This document shows, one piece after another, positions 1 to 11,198 of a stretch of 64,000 bases of DNA. Position numbers and translations under genes: made by a program. Where the stretch lies: NCBI GenBank assembly GCA_036426205.1, contig CM071586.1, forward strand, positions 11,761,768 through 11,825,767, given 5' to 3'. The notes beneath the pieces were generated by a model. The model worked only from the letters and a program-made list of their open reading frames with translations. It had not been told where the DNA came from and did no database searches. How positions within the stretch are numbered: the first letter of the stretch is position 1; the number at the start of each line of letters is the position of its first letter. The stretch comes from Ascaphus truei. Its lineage: Eukaryota > Chordata > Amphibia > Anura > Ascaphidae.

Positions 1-3000
1 GGGGAAAAAGAACGGGGGGGCAGAGGTGAGGTAGGGGAGATGGGGAGGGTGGGTTGACCCGTATTCCACAACTCCTTGCAACTCTTTGGAGCTTTTGGCT
101 CGTATTGTGCAGCCCTGTGTTGGGCTGTTCCTTCCACGTCACCTCTCTGGTCTGTATCTGGGGCTCGCACTCACCCCGTTACCGTCCGGAATGCGTCGAA
201 GGAGAACTCACCTTCCATTATTAAAGCCAAATGGTGGCATTGCTCACCCCAGTAATGTCAGTCTGTGCCAGCCAGGGGAACCACTTTTTGGAAATTTGCG
301 CCAGTGTCGTTGACCAAACTAGTCAATTTCTCCATCTGGCAAACGAACCAAATTCTATTCCGAATCTTTTCTAACGATGGGGTTGTATTTTGCTTCCACA
401 ATGCTGCCGTCTCACACCTCACTGCCGTTGCAAAATGAGCGATCAATTTGTTCCCCGCTCTTGGCAGGCCCTCCAGTGGCCGATTTAGGAGAAATAGCCA
501 AGGATCTAGAGGAATATCGAGGCCCAAGATCCTCTCCAACCAATTCTGAATCTGTTCCCATATTGGGCGCAGTCGAGGGCAAGACCACAGCATGTGCAGC
601 AGGTCTCCGGGCTCTGCACATTGTCTAGGGCACAGGGGGGAGTAACCCGTGACAAATTTTGATAATCTACAGTAACTGGAGTGAGATACCACCTCATTAA
701 CACCTTATATGAGTTCTCCTTCAACGTCGTACAAATCGATGTTTTTGCTGTCGCCTCGAGTATGTCTGTCCAATCCTAGTCCTCTAAAGTCTCCCCTAAG
801 TCTCTCTCCCAGTGGGTCATGTAGTCAAGACGTGTGTTGGGGCCGACCCCAGGATCGACTATCTCTCTGTACAACCGAGATGTAAGTCCCGAGGTGTTGT
901 GCCCTCGTGCACAGAGCGATTCGAAATTCGTCACTTTAGAACGGTTCTTGTATTGGGTGCAAAATGCCCGGATCTGGAAGTATCTAAAAAATTCTGTGTT
1001 GGGGATGCCTTTGTCGGCCTGAATTTGCGAATAGTGCTTATGCCCTCCAGATCCCTCAACCTCCCGTATCCCTTCTGTTTCCAGAGTATAAAGTGTCCCT
1101 CGTCCAGCCCTGGAGCAAAATCTGGGTTGCCAAATAGTGGTGTCATTAGGGAGTATCGCTTGGTTAAGGCGCATTTAAATTTAGTGGCTTCCCAAATCGA
1201 GAGTGAGTTAGTTATTGAGGATAGCGGTCTCGAGATTCTCTTTAACCTAAGTTTTGGGTACCAAATCAGATTCTGAATGTCCAATGGGGCACACAGCTCG
1301 CTCTCCAGCTTCACCCATCTACGCCGTTCAGGATCTGTGTGCCATTGGATAATTTGGCTCAATTGTGCCGCTCTGTAATATGAGAACAAGCAAGGTACCG
1401 CCAGTCCGCCTGCTGTTTTGGGTTTAATCAGTATTGTTGCTGGTATCCTAGCTTTCCTATTGTTCCAAATAAATTTAAAGATCCGAGCCTGCAAGTCACT
1501 TACCTCCGCTCTATCTATGGGTATGGGGAGTGTCTGGAAAAGGTATAAGAGTCTGGGCAGAAGGTTCATCTTTACGCTATAAATTCTTCCAATCCAGGAG
1601 ATACCGAACGTCGCCCATTCCTTCAGCTCCCTTCTCAAAGATTGTAAGAGTTTGAGGTAATTTGCCTTATATAGCGATTTGACCTCCTTCGTGAGATTAA
1701 CTCCCAGGTTTTTAATCATCTTGGGTTGCCAATTTAGATTGAAGTTAATCTCTACTAGTTTTTCGGTAGTTTTGGGGAGGTTTAGGCTTAGCGCCTCCGA
1801 TTTTGATTGGTTGATCTTAAACCCCGAAACTGAGTTGAATTTGTCCAGGAGGTCAAAGAGGTTGGGTAGGGAGACTAGGGGCTTTGACAATGTCAGGATA
1901 ACATCATTCGCGTATAACGCGGTTTTGTACTCCTGAGACTGTATGTGGATTCCCGTGATGTCTTTATTACTGCGAATGTGGTTTGCAAGTGGTTCCATGC
2001 ATAGGGCGAACAACAGTGACGAAAGTGGGCAGCCCTGTCTTGTACCACTTTTGATTTGCAGCGAGTCTGACGGGTACCCTTGATGGATTACCCGCGCTGT
2101 TGGATTTGTGTACAGCGCTTTGATTGCCCGTATTACCGTTTCCCCCATTCCAAATGCTGCAAGCGTGGCATCCAGGTATGGCCAGTCGATTCTGTCACAG
2201 GCTTTTTCTGCGTCTAAGCTTACAATCATTCCCGGGATCTTGTTGGCATTTACGTAATCTATAGTATCAATTATCCTTCTAGTATTATCGGCCGCTTGCC
2301 TACCTGCGGTGAAGCCAACCTGATCTGGGTGAATCAGCCTAGGCAGAATCGAACTCAATCTATTGGCCAGTAATTTGGAGTAAATTTTAATATCTGAGTT
2401 AATCAAAGATATTGGCCGATAGCTTGGACAATTGGTGGGATCTTTGCCCTGTTTATGGATCACTGAGATGGACGCTTGCAACATCATGTCTGAGAAAGAG
2501 CCCCCTGTTAGAATATGGTTGAACATCCTCAGCAAGTGCGGGGATAGGATTCCTATATATTTTTTATAATACAAGTTAGAAAATCCATCTGGGCCTGGAG
2601 CTTAAGCAGGGTTAAGGTTAACAACTACCTCTTTTAGTTCCTTCGCTGTAAACTCCTTACCAAGGAACTCCCGCTCCAACCTCGTCAGTTTTAGTAGTTT
2701 CGCTTTGGCTAAAAATTCGCCTAAAGCCTTATTTGTTTTAGCGTTATGTCGAACCTTCTGACCATCGTATAGCTTTGCATAGTATGCTCTAAACTCCTCG
2801 ACTATGTGTTTGGGATTGGCTGTTAGCTCTCCCGTTCTAGTCTTAATCGCATGGATTGTGTAGTTGTGTTGCTTATTGTGAATTTTCCTAGCTAGCATGG
2901 TATCTGGCTTGTTCGATTTTTCAAAAAATTTCCTCTTTGTCCAACTTAGTTCTCTCTCAGCCTGGGAGGTGAGGAGGAGGTTAAGTTCTATTCTTATGTC

Positions 3001-3756
3001 CTTCAGCTCCTTCAATGTGTTCGCGTTGCCGGATTGGGTATGTTGTATAGAGAGCTCATGGAGCCTCTCCCTTAGTAATTTTGTTTTAGCTTCCCTCGCT
3101 TTTTTCTTACCCGCTGCTATATTTATCAGGACCCCTCGCATAGTGGCCTTGTGAGCCTCCCACAAGGTGACGTGGGACTCCACACTGCCGGTGTTAGCTT
3201 TAAAGAATTGTGAGATCTCGGCTTTAATTTTTTGCGCGGTCTCTGGGATCTTTAATAAGGACTCATTTAGTTTCCAGCTTGCTCCCGGGCTGACCAGCTT
3301 GATCTGGGAGCACCTCAGCTCAATTGGTGCATGATCGGACCATGAAATATCATGTATCCCTGAGTAGGTGATCTGGGGGACCAGTCTAGCTGACACCAAA
3401 AAATAATCGATCCTGCTGTAGCTGTCGTGTGGGTTTGAGTAAAATGTGTAACTCCGCTCCCCAGGGTGTTGTTCCCTCCAAATATCCACCAGCTGATTCT
3501 CTCTGATTCCCTGTCGGAGTGCTGTGACCCCTTCCGCTCTGTCTCTATGTTTCGTCTGTGTCCTGTCCATATCTGGGTCTAAGCGTTTATTAAGGTCCCC
3601 AGCGAGTACTATACTGCCCTCTGCAACCCTGTTTAGGAGTGCAAAGAAAGATCTAAAGAACTGTGGGTCGTTCTCGCATGGGGCATAGACCGAGGCCAAA
3701 GTCAGGCTACTATTTTGTATTGTCCCTATCAGAATAAGATATCTGCCCTCCACATC
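1..3756 (-). mobile_element. LINE A, L1/Tx1-like non-LTR retrotransposon, 5'-truncated
   Basis: A minus-strand element carrying most of ORF2: the C-terminal two thirds of an apurinic-type endonuclease, reverse transcriptase, and the long L1/Tx1 C-terminal region with an HMLWSCP cysteine motif. It breaks off at about 3756 inside the endonuclease, so the N-terminal catalytic part and ORF1 are missing, as expected from incomplete target-primed reverse transcription. Its 5' end abuts a Gypsy RT fragment on the same strand, suggesting it inserted into an older Gypsy copy whose remainder lies before the window. The 3' UTR occupies roughly 1-250. No target duplication can be checked because the 3' end reaches the window edge. 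Confidence 0.85.
258..3753 (-). pseudogene. LINE A ORF2 (endonuclease/reverse transcriptase) pseudogene
   Basis: Endonuclease motifs present are LAGDLN, YSRIDYF and SWSDHAPIE. RT motifs include PGPDGFSN, YRPISLINSDIKIYSKLLANR, DQVGF.AGRQAADNTRRIID, LDAEKA.DRIDW and RQGCPLSSLLFAL. The catalytic box reads YAND (near 1920) instead of F/YADD, so the second aspartate is lost and the enzyme would be dead. A nonsense codon at about 2602 replaces the lysine normally seen just before APGPDGFSN. A frameshift lies near 960-1010 and further stops follow near 776 and 690. The C-terminal part (258-692) keeps PLCPRQC and HMLWSCP. Closest relatives in this window are LINEs B and D. Confidence 0.85.
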
Positions 3757-4240
3757 TCTGCAAATGCTCTTTTTAAGAGATCAAAATACTTGACTGCAGC
3801 GGAAGACCATGACGAGGGATCTGCTCCTTTTTCAGTAAGAGCTGTCAGAGGAGCTACTAAAGAAGACATTTTTTTAATAAATCTACGATAATAATTGGAA
3901 AACCCGAGGAAGCGTTGAACAGCTTTACGAGTGGTGGGTTGGGGCCAGTCCAAGACCGCTTTGACCTTGGCAGGATCCATCGTAAGGCCGGTATCCGAAA
4001 TTATGTATTCTAGAAAAACTGTGGAAGATTGATGACAATGACACTTCTCGAGTTTAGCGAATAGATGATTTTCTCGAAGACGAAGGAGTGTCTGCTTAAC
4101 TTGTTCCACATGTTCCTGCATAGATTTAGAAAAGATCAGGATGTCATCCAAATAGACAATTACAAAAGAGTTGAGAAGATCCCTAAATATTTAATTGACA
4201 AAGTCTAACGGTCCTTTCTCAAGCTCCTACCAGATCTTGG
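3757..4240 (-). pseudogene. Ty3/Gypsy reverse transcriptase fragment (sushi-like family)
   Basis: Minus-strand translation gives FVIVYLDDILIFS, FAKLEKC, SDTGLTMDP.KVKAVLDWP and [17 protein letters not shown]: the end of the RT palm, the thumb, and the start of the RNase H connection. A stop interrupts the FVND segment upstream (near 4187). The sequence is close to the Gypsy pol at 62.8-63.1 kb, which has [23 protein letters not shown] and [17 protein letters not shown], so both belong to one chromovirus/sushi-like family. It is cut at 3757 by LINE A and fades near 4240, just before the MITE. Confidence 0.85.
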
Positions 4241-4290
4241 TACAGATCCGACTAAACTAAAAATAGTCATAGTGAAAATATATTGAAATA

Positions 4291-4891
4291 CAGCTCAACC
4301 CCGTTATAGCGCAATCCGCTATAACGTGGATCTGCTTATAACGTGGTTTGAGCGTGGACCCCGAATTTTTTTTGCACACACACTGCACACACTCACTGCA
4401 CACTGCACACTGCACACTGCATACATTCACAGCACACTGCATACATTCACAGCACACTGCATACATTCACAGCACACTGCATACATTCACAGCACACTGC
4501 ACACAATCACAGCACACTGCACACACTCACTGCACACTGCACACACTCACAGCACACTGCACACACACACACACTGACACACTGACACACACACAGTCTC
4601 ACACAGTCAAATACACACAAACACAGAGACACACTGTCTCTTTAAGGGAGCTTGCTCTCGCAAGACGGAAGCAGATGCAGGAAGCAAAGACAGGGAGAAG
4701 AGCTGCCAGATGCCGGGTAAGTGCTGTGTGCTGTTGCCGCTGCCCCACCGGGTCTGGGAATGCTGGGAGAGCTCTCAGCGTTCCCCTTCCGGTGGACACG
4801 GTACCACCAGAAAAAAAAAATCGGCGACCCCGTTTATAACGCGGTGGTCGCGGGTGGCCCATGAGGACCACGCTATAACGGGGTTAAGCTG
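4291..4891. mobile_element. pogo/Tigger-like MITE (Tc1/mariner superfamily)
   Basis: The ends are inverted repeats: left CAGCTCAACCCCGTTATAGCG, right (read inward) CAGCTTAACCCCGTTATAGCG, 20 of 21 identical, with weaker similarity continuing inward to a T-run on each side. Both ends are flanked by TA (4289-4290 and 4892-4893). CAG...CTG termini with TA target duplications are typical of pogo/Tigger elements. There is no transposase; the centre is a CA-rich minisatellite plus about 200 bp of unique sequence. Confidence 0.8.
4374..4575. repeat. 20-bp minisatellite inside the MITE
   Basis: About ten tandem units of 20 bp with consensus ACTGCATACATTCACAGCAC. Several central units are identical; outer units change CATACATT to CACACACT. 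It grades into simple CA repeats to about 4640. Open frames across it are low-complexity artefacts of a 20-bp repeat. Confidence 0.9.
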
Positions 4892-5074
4892 TATATTAAA
4901 AGATTACACACTAGATGATGGAGAAACAACAGACACTCGATACTTTGGGACGTCCAGCAAACAGGAGCTCATGTAGAACAATGTTTTGTTTGTTATAAAC
5001 TTGAACTAAAATATCCCACTCTGTTACATAAAAGATATGATCAGCAGAGACACGATTCTGCAGTCAATCCTATG

Positions 5075-5250
5075 TTTATTTATTTCTAAAATATTTTACC
5101 AGGAAATAATACATTGAGAGTTACCTCTCGTTTTCAAGCATGTCCTGGACACAGAGTTAAATGACAAATAATACATGGTTACAAATACAGTTACATAAGT
5201 GAACAGGGTATACATTATATACAAGACATTGCATGCACTTGTTAGCAGAA
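5075..5250 (-). repeat. Dispersed repeat R1, copy 1
   Basis: Shares a long stretch with 8486-8645, including TTTTACCAGGAA.TAAT, ATTGAGA.TTA, CTCGTTTTCAAG.ATGTCCTGG and AATACATGGTTACA. On the minus strand the unit ends in AATAAATAAA, the type of tail seen on some LINE/SINE families. No coding remnant is visible, so the superfamily is not assigned. Confidence 0.7.
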
Positions 5251-5462
5251 CACATACTGTACACCTTCCAAGTGAATTAAAATTGCTAAGCAAACCTAAA
5301 CATTGTGGGTTAAAACTCAATGAAAATATTTTTCTGTTTCCATTTATATGTGAATCTTGTAAAGGTATTGTCTATTCATTTTGAGTTATAAAATATCTGT
5401 CAAATGCTATAATGTATGGTGTAAATGTATACACACGTTTAATCTTCTGTTGCAATTTACAG

Positions 5463-5570
5463 GCCTCCACAATGAAAATCTAGATATCGCATCTATTAAT
5501 GAGCATGGGGAGGATAAGCGCAGTAACAAGGACACTCGACAGGTGAAAATTAACCCAGACACCTGTGCAG
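5463..5570 (+). CDS. C2H2 zinc-finger gene, upstream coding exon
   Basis: A 108-bp exon bounded by a pyrimidine-rich acceptor ending in TTTACAG and a donor GTGAGTAA. It is phase 1 at both ends: the last base G joins AT of the next exon to make GAT (Asp). The in-frame peptide contains NENLDIASINEHGEDKR and VKINPDTCA and is polar and acidic, like the linker exons that sit before finger exons in vertebrate zinc-finger genes. No KRAB or other named domain is visible, and any exon upstream is not in this window. The matching phase with the exon at 6946 is the main reason to trust it. Confidence 0.7.
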
Positions 5571-6945
5571 GTGAGTAATATAAAGGATCATAATCTCCAT
5601 GGGACACAGGTCAGAATTAGTATGTCTTCTATAAAACCCTATGAAATAGTATGCATATTTCAATAGTGAAAAAAAGGAGAACCTAAAACATATACTAAGC
5701 GCTCAACCTATTTAAATATACGTGATACTCAACAAAAATAAATGCAAATCAGTGTAATGAGAACAAAAAAATCGTGAGATTGATTAACCCTAATGGTGCA
5801 AGGATAAATCAATAATACAAGGGGACCCCACAGTCACCAAGAGGGAATGGGGGGGTGGCTGCCTAGGAATATACAACAAGCCTATCCATGAGGCTAGAGA
5901 CAAAATGGCAAAAAAAGAGAGAAAAAGTCCTTGGCGCACTACCAGGTATAATAAACCTGATGGATAAGTTCCCAGTTCTCTGAATGAAGGAACAATTCGT
6001 AGATCTCACAGATGATCTTTCAGAAATTCTTTGCTGGTGAATGTGTATCTGAAATCAGACAAAACAAAAGGACCGTTGCGCAGTACTCTCTGATACTGGA
6101 GATCACACCCACGCAGCTGCTAGCTACTTACACAAAAGGCCTGGAAAGGTATCTTTAGCTGGTGCTCTGGTGTGTGAGACTGGATAGCAGTTGGGTCTTC
6201 AGATGGTTACAGTGGCCCTCTCCACATGGATCAATCACAGTCATGGAAGATACATAAAAATAATAATAATACTGTAAATGCCAAGGGCCAATGCCAACAA
6301 AATTTAATTAAACAATTAAGATCAACAGCAAATGCACTCACGTTTTTCTTGCAATCCTTGTGGTTGCAACGTCAAATTTCGGGGGGGGGGGGGTGATTTG
6401 GTTCCCCAATTTCTGACCACTAGTTTTACTGTGTGCAGAGAAAATGTATCAAAGCTGAAATTTACTTGTAGGATTTTTTCTCAATAAAATGTCGTTGAGC
6501 ACCAGTAGAAAAAGTTAATTCCGAAAATGAGCATTGGCTAATTGGGTCCTTGTGTCGTACCAGGTTAGGCACCATTAAAATACTGGTTTTCTAGGAGTTG
6601 ATTGGAGCACCCTCTGCTTCCCTCACCCTCTGGGAAAACCCGACCAATGTTGCAACCCCTATCTTTAAGAGCATCACCCTTACCTTATAGGGTGGTGATA
6701 TGTAGACAAGCATGTAGACACAATTTTTTTTAATTTGGTTTGTTTTCTGATTTACGTTCTAAATTATCCTTGTAATGATTTCATATAAATATAGAGCAGT
6801 CAATACGTAAAGTGGCATAGAACATACTGTACAACACAACTCCAAAGTGTTACCACCAAAAAAACATTATTCTCTAACCCCTCATTGTCAAATGAAATGT
6901 TAGATTATACTGTTATGATGCCCACCGTACTTTTCCTCCCAACAG
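5571..6945 (+). other. Intron between the zinc-finger exons
   Basis: Begins GTGAGT and ends with a pyrimidine-rich CTCCCAACAG. It is AT-rich, has a G homopolymer near 6380-6394 and an unassigned repeat-like stretch at about 5660-6330. No coding remnant or RNA gene was recognised. Confidence 0.65.
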
Positions 6946-7643
6946 ATGGATCCGTGAGCAGCAACATGTTAGAAGTATTCCATACAGCAGCCTGTTCATC
7001 AAATGGGACAATAGAAGATCTCAATTTGCCCACAGAGGGAAAGTCTCATAAATGCAATGAATGTGGGAAATACTTTGCTTTCAAATTTAGTCTTGTTGTA
7101 CATCAGAAAACGCACACAGGAGAGAAGTCTCATAAATGCAATCAATGTGGGAAACAATTTGCTTCCAAATCTAGTCTTGTTTTACATCAGAGATTACACA
7201 CAGGAGAGAAGCCTCATATATGTAATGAATGTGGGAAACAGTTTACTTACAAATCTAATCTCACTTCACATGAGAGAATACACACAGGAGAGAATCTTCA
7301 CAAGTGCAAAGAATGTGGGAAACATTTTCTTTACAAAAATAGTCTTAATGTACATCAGAGAACACACACAGGAGAGAAGCCACATGCTTGCTCTGAGTGT
7401 GGGAAACACTTTAGTGGAAGAAAAACACTTCGTGTACACCAGAAAACACACACAGGACAGACGTCTCAGAAATGCAATGTATGTGGGAAATGCTTTACTT
7501 CCAAATCTTACCTTGTTGTACATCAGCGAATACACACAGGGGAGAAGCCGCATAAGTGCACTAAATGTGAGAAACGCTTTACTGATAAGTCCGTTTTGAA
7601 TCGACATCAGAGAATTCACACAAGAGAAAAGTCAGATACTTGA
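6946..7643 (+). CDS. C2H2 zinc-finger protein, finger exon (7 fingers)
   Basis: Encodes a 25-30 residue lead and then seven tandem C2H2 fingers (C-x2-C-x12-H-x3-H) joined by linkers of the HTGEKP type, ending at TGA. Finger motifs include KCNECGKYF, KCNQCGKQF, ICNECGKQF, KCKECGKHF, ACSECGKHF, KCNVCGKCF and KCTKCEKRF. Helix residues at -1,2,3,6 read from the sequence are FFSV, SSSL, YSNS, YNSV, GKTV, SSYV and DSVR. The family consists of nuclear DNA-binding proteins, often repressors of transposons; that role is inferred here. Translation should start in an upstream exon; the ATG at 6885 lies before the acceptor and is not the likely start. Finger linkers are partly eroded (HTGENL, HTGQTS, HTREKS). 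The stop falls exactly where an eighth finger should begin. Confidence 0.8.
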
Positions 7644-8060
7644 CCTGGGAAAAACTCGCACAGGAGATGTTTGTCGTGAATAATGGAAACGCTTTGCAAC
7701 AAAAACAAACCATAGTGTACATAACACACAAACAGCAAAGCCTTGTAAGTGCAAATAATGTGGCAAACACTATTCTCCTTCATCTAATCTTACTGTACAT
7801 AAACAGAATAGAGCCTCTTCAGTACATTTTATTACACTTAAGAGTACTCACACAAGAGAAAAGCCATACAGTATGTTTGTCTTCTTACACACAGCAGATT
7901 TCATTTAGGAAAGAAACCAGGGGTTTGTCATGAATGTGGAAAATATTTTAAGCACCTAGAAAGTTTAGTCACAAATCAGAATACACATGGAGCAGAAGCC
8001 GCATGATTGTCCAAAAGGGGGGGAAAGCTTTATTAGTAAATCAAAACTTTTTACACAGAA
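7644..8060 (+). pseudogene. Decayed C2H2 fingers after the stop codon
   Basis: The DNA beyond the stop still spells broken fingers. One stretch reads C-R-E-stop-W-KRFATK with later His pairs; the next (about 7740-7815) reads PCKCK-stop-CGKHY with SNLTVHKQN; another (about 7928-7985) reads CHECGKYFKH with SLVTNQNTH. Stops and small indels break every unit. The ancestral array therefore had roughly eleven or twelve fingers, of which seven remain translatable. Confidence 0.75.
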
Positions 8061-8205
8061 CAGTAGATATACTCGGAAACACATGTATGAATTATGTCTT
8101 GTTTTGAAGGATTTCATAAAAAGAATAATAATTGGTATAATGTTTTTTTTTGTTTAAAATGTTCAGATGTCTTGTTTTGTGAAACAAAATCCATTACTTG
8201 CAACA

Positions 8206-8211
8206 AATAAA
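8206..8211 (+). promoter_or_regulatory. Possible polyadenylation signal of the zinc-finger gene
   Basis: An AATAAA hexamer about 560 bp after the stop, in otherwise AT-rich 3' flank. Plausible position, but AATAAA is common by chance in such DNA. Confidence 0.3.
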
Positions 8212-8485
8212 ATGTTTGAGATTATCCCTGATTTGTATTTAGCTCAAAGATCTAGTATTCATATTGTTTTAATTTCCTGCTGTGAGTCCCTGCTCATCTC
8301 CCCCTTGCATCTTCTGGCTTCGATCCCAGGCGAATTGTTCCTGTCTAGTGATGTGTGGAAACTGTCCAAAGTTCAATTGATACATTTGAAATATTTCCCC
8401 GCCCCCCCCCCCCCGAATTCTATTCCATGCAAAACATTTCACCAACCCTCAAATTATAATGTCATCAAATCGTGTGTGAAATCAA

Positions 8486-8645
8486 TTTTATTTATTTATA
8501 AAAATGTTTTACCAGGAAGTAATATATTGAGAATTATATCTCGTTTTCAAGTATGTCCTGGGAACAGAGTTATAACAATACATGGTTACATTAAATGAAC
8601 AGGGTTATACAGTCATTTCACAGACATTTCATGGACAATTAGAGT
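8486..8645 (-). repeat. Dispersed repeat R1, copy 2
   Basis: Second copy of the repeat at 5075-5250, same orientation, with the same block order and scattered substitutions, plus extra sequence CAGACATTTCATGG at its far end. Confidence 0.7.
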
Positions 8646-9430
8646 TGGAAAATTGGTGCAGGGGATACAAGAAAAAAACAAAATAGGGGAGAACAGGGTG
8701 AACAATGATATATCAAACTCCTTCTCAGGCGAATAGCACATAGTGGTGAAAGAGATGCACACATTATCTATGTGAGTAATTGCTTTATACCTAGCTTAGT
8801 GCTCAAGGGGTTGAATGCCCCAGTCAAGGCACTACTGCTGGTACTCAAATGCCGGACCAAGATCTATATATAGATGGGAAGATATATATATATATATATA
8901 TATATATCTCACATGCCCCTGTGTGAGTGCCGGGTCTTTCAGAGGTTTCTTTTCTTTGATTCCTTCTGTGTGGTAATGTGGATAAGGTCTGGATCTTTGA
9001 ATTATGAACCTCAAGAAAAGGAGACAAGAAATAAATAGACACTACCATAGTGCATTACCAAGATATAAAGATTGATAAGCTAGGTATGTCAGGCAAAGGA
9101 TAACAATTTAATAAAAGTAAATGACTTATAAAATATACATTTATGCACACATTGCGTGCTCACAACGTGACAATAAAATAGTGATGACCATGGTCACTAC
9201 CGCTATATATTCCTCCGCCGTGGGTAAAAATTGGAAACCTCACAAAAAGTGGCTAGGTCTCAAGCCTTAATGTGGATAATATCACAAGCATTTGGATCTT
9301 CTCCCGTCTGTGGGTAGTGTTCTCCGTCAGCCCCTCAGCTTTGTGGCGCCAACTCCTCCGAATCGGCTGCCGTTCCGCTGCTCCGGTGACGTCACTCACT
9401 ATGCGCCCACTACGGTGTCCTAGCTGTGCC
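8646..9430. other. Intergenic sequence with a (TA)n microsatellite
   Basis: Contains a TA dinucleotide run at about 8881-8908. From about 9060 the sequence may belong to the repeat that carries the minus-strand hammerhead-like motif at 9434-9481. No gene is visible. Confidence 0.5.
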
Positions 9431-9433
9431 ACA

Positions 9434-9481
9434 ATCCAACGCGTTTCTAGACTCGTAGTAACTGGTCTCTTCATCGGGGAT
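9434..9481 (-). ncRNA. Hammerhead-like ribozyme motif, degenerate copy
   Basis: On the minus strand: stem I ATCC, core CCGATGA, a helix II with inner pairing AGAC/GTCT, then GAAA, the palindrome ACGCGT, T, and stem I partner GGAT. Relative to the hammerhead core CTGANGA the second base is C, which should abolish activity. A TATA-like TATAAATAC lies about 30 bp upstream on the same strand. Confidence 0.5.
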
Positions 9482-9489
9482 AATCACTA

Positions 9490-10531
9490 AGGCAGTCTTT
9501 GAGGGGTATTTATACCCAACTAAGTCCCAGATCATATGTAATGGAGCATTAATCAATCACTTACACAAACAGCTACTATCTGATATATGAAATAGACATA
9601 TAAAACAATACAATAAGTACATGATAAATAGTAGATCATAACATGACTATAACATGACAATAAAATGTGCACATTTAAAACGTAAGTAGGATAGAACATC
9701 ATAACCAAATCTTGCATGAAGTTGACACAGACTCGCATCTAAATGAACTCTAATGGTTCTAATACCTAATACTATCCAACGCCTACTTTAAGTGTTGTAA
9801 CTGTGTTAATACTAAATGTAAGAACTATGACAGCTAAATATAATAACAACTAAGCTAAATATAATAATATAATGTGTGTGATGAATAGAGTGATTAAGTG
9901 ATATTAGATCTATGAGACTACATAGATAATTATAAATAAATAAGTGTTAAATGAATGAATATATAATGAATATATAAAGAATGAAGAAATGAAAGTCTGT
10001 GTGTCATGATAATGTCATGAGGTAATAGATATTTGTAATCCTTCTGGTGCTTAAGGGGTTAAAGAGCTACAGTTGGAGTCAAATACAAATATGTGTGGTG
10101 TCTTTTCAGAAATCTGGGGGGTTAAAAAGGGCTTGATTGAAGTTTGGTGTGAAAAGTACAAAGATTGGGTTTGTTGTATGTTAACACCTTTTTGCAGGCC
10201 TAGTGTATATTGCTAGTAGAGACAGGGTAAGGACAAAGTCTGGAGCATTGGGTGTGAAATATAGCACCTGTGACAAATGTCCTCTACACAGGAGGCCGAG
10301 CTTCAAAGCATTTCTTGACAAGGGGGGTATGGAGGTGGGCGTGGCTACAGAAGGCATCAAACTGAGTGACCTTATTAAATATGAGAATATCATGAGACGT
10401 CCTCTGCTGAACATGATAAAAATGACGTGTGTATCCGTGGAACCGAGTCGCACAAAATGATTACAGACACGGGAAGTCCTGAAGGTACTAAGAGACAGAT
10501 ATTAATATTTCTCTTAATTTTAGGATTACAC
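9490..10531. other. AT-rich intergenic sequence, nothing recognised
   Basis: Very AT-rich with short degenerate ATAT/AATG stretches at 9800-10000. A short open frame at 10203-10460 has no recognisable motif and is not supported by splice sites. Confidence 0.5.
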
Positions 10532-11198
10532 TGTTATGTTTAGTCTCATTGGGACCGCCATGCGTGCCGGAATGTATTAATATGTCTCGCATTTCAGTAA
10601 GTATTACAGAACTGAAGTTAGGAGTACATTTAGATATGGAAAATGAGTTTTTAAACGTCCTGGGGTGGGAGGAGTTTTACTCTGGGGAAGACTGTCAACC
10701 TCACCACTGATTTATGACAGAGGCGGGGTTTAGGTTTTGTTCAGTGGGAAAGAATTGTATTTAAGGCTGAGCAAGTGTTGTGGGGGGGAGATGTCCACAG
10801 AGGAGTATTTGAGACCAGATATGGGATATTTCAATGTTTCTTACCAGCGACCTCTCTGGGGAAAATCTATGTCCTTTGGTAAAGTATAGATTTTCTTTTC
10901 TGTTTATCATTTTATTTTAAGAAGCTGTTCTGCCTTATATTGTAACTGTATGTTTATTTTGGTAATACCTTTTCTGTAATCCAAGCACTGTATTTTTATA
11001 TATATTAAAACATTTAATAAGTAATGCTCTGGGCTCTGAATGAACTGATTGCACGCTCCAGGGAGAATAACTTACTAATTCGGGCACATGTTACTACAAC
11101 TGAATTTTGTGTGTTAACGTGCATAGTTTTCCTATAATAAACAGGGACCCTGGCGAATATTTTAGTCTAAGATCTGTTATCATATCTGCATAACCTCA
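10532..11198 (+). repeat. Candidate LTR of a tRNA-Leu-primed retrotransposon
   Basis: The block starts TGTTATG and ends GCATAACCTCA, giving short inverted ends (GTTATG/CATAAC). It has a TATA-like TATTTAAGG near 10760 and AT-rich poly(A)-like sequence (ATTAAAACATTTAATAA) near 11005. Immediately after it comes GGTGGTGGCAGTGG, whose TGGTGGCAG matches the start of a tRNA-Leu primer binding site. The exact left border is uncertain because no second LTR is present. Confidence 0.5.

Noticed and set aside
4326..4839. Long open frames over the CA-rich repeat
   Set aside because: They are produced by a 20-bp minisatellite with no stop in the frame; the peptide is pure HT/CTLHT repetition.
4894..5460. 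KRAB or other N-terminal exon of the zinc-finger gene
   Set aside because: No KRAB-like peptide or acceptor/donor pair was found here; the upstream exons are not in view.
10203..10460. 85-codon open frame as a small gene
   Set aside because: No known motif, no splice signals that fit, and it sits just before a candidate LTR.
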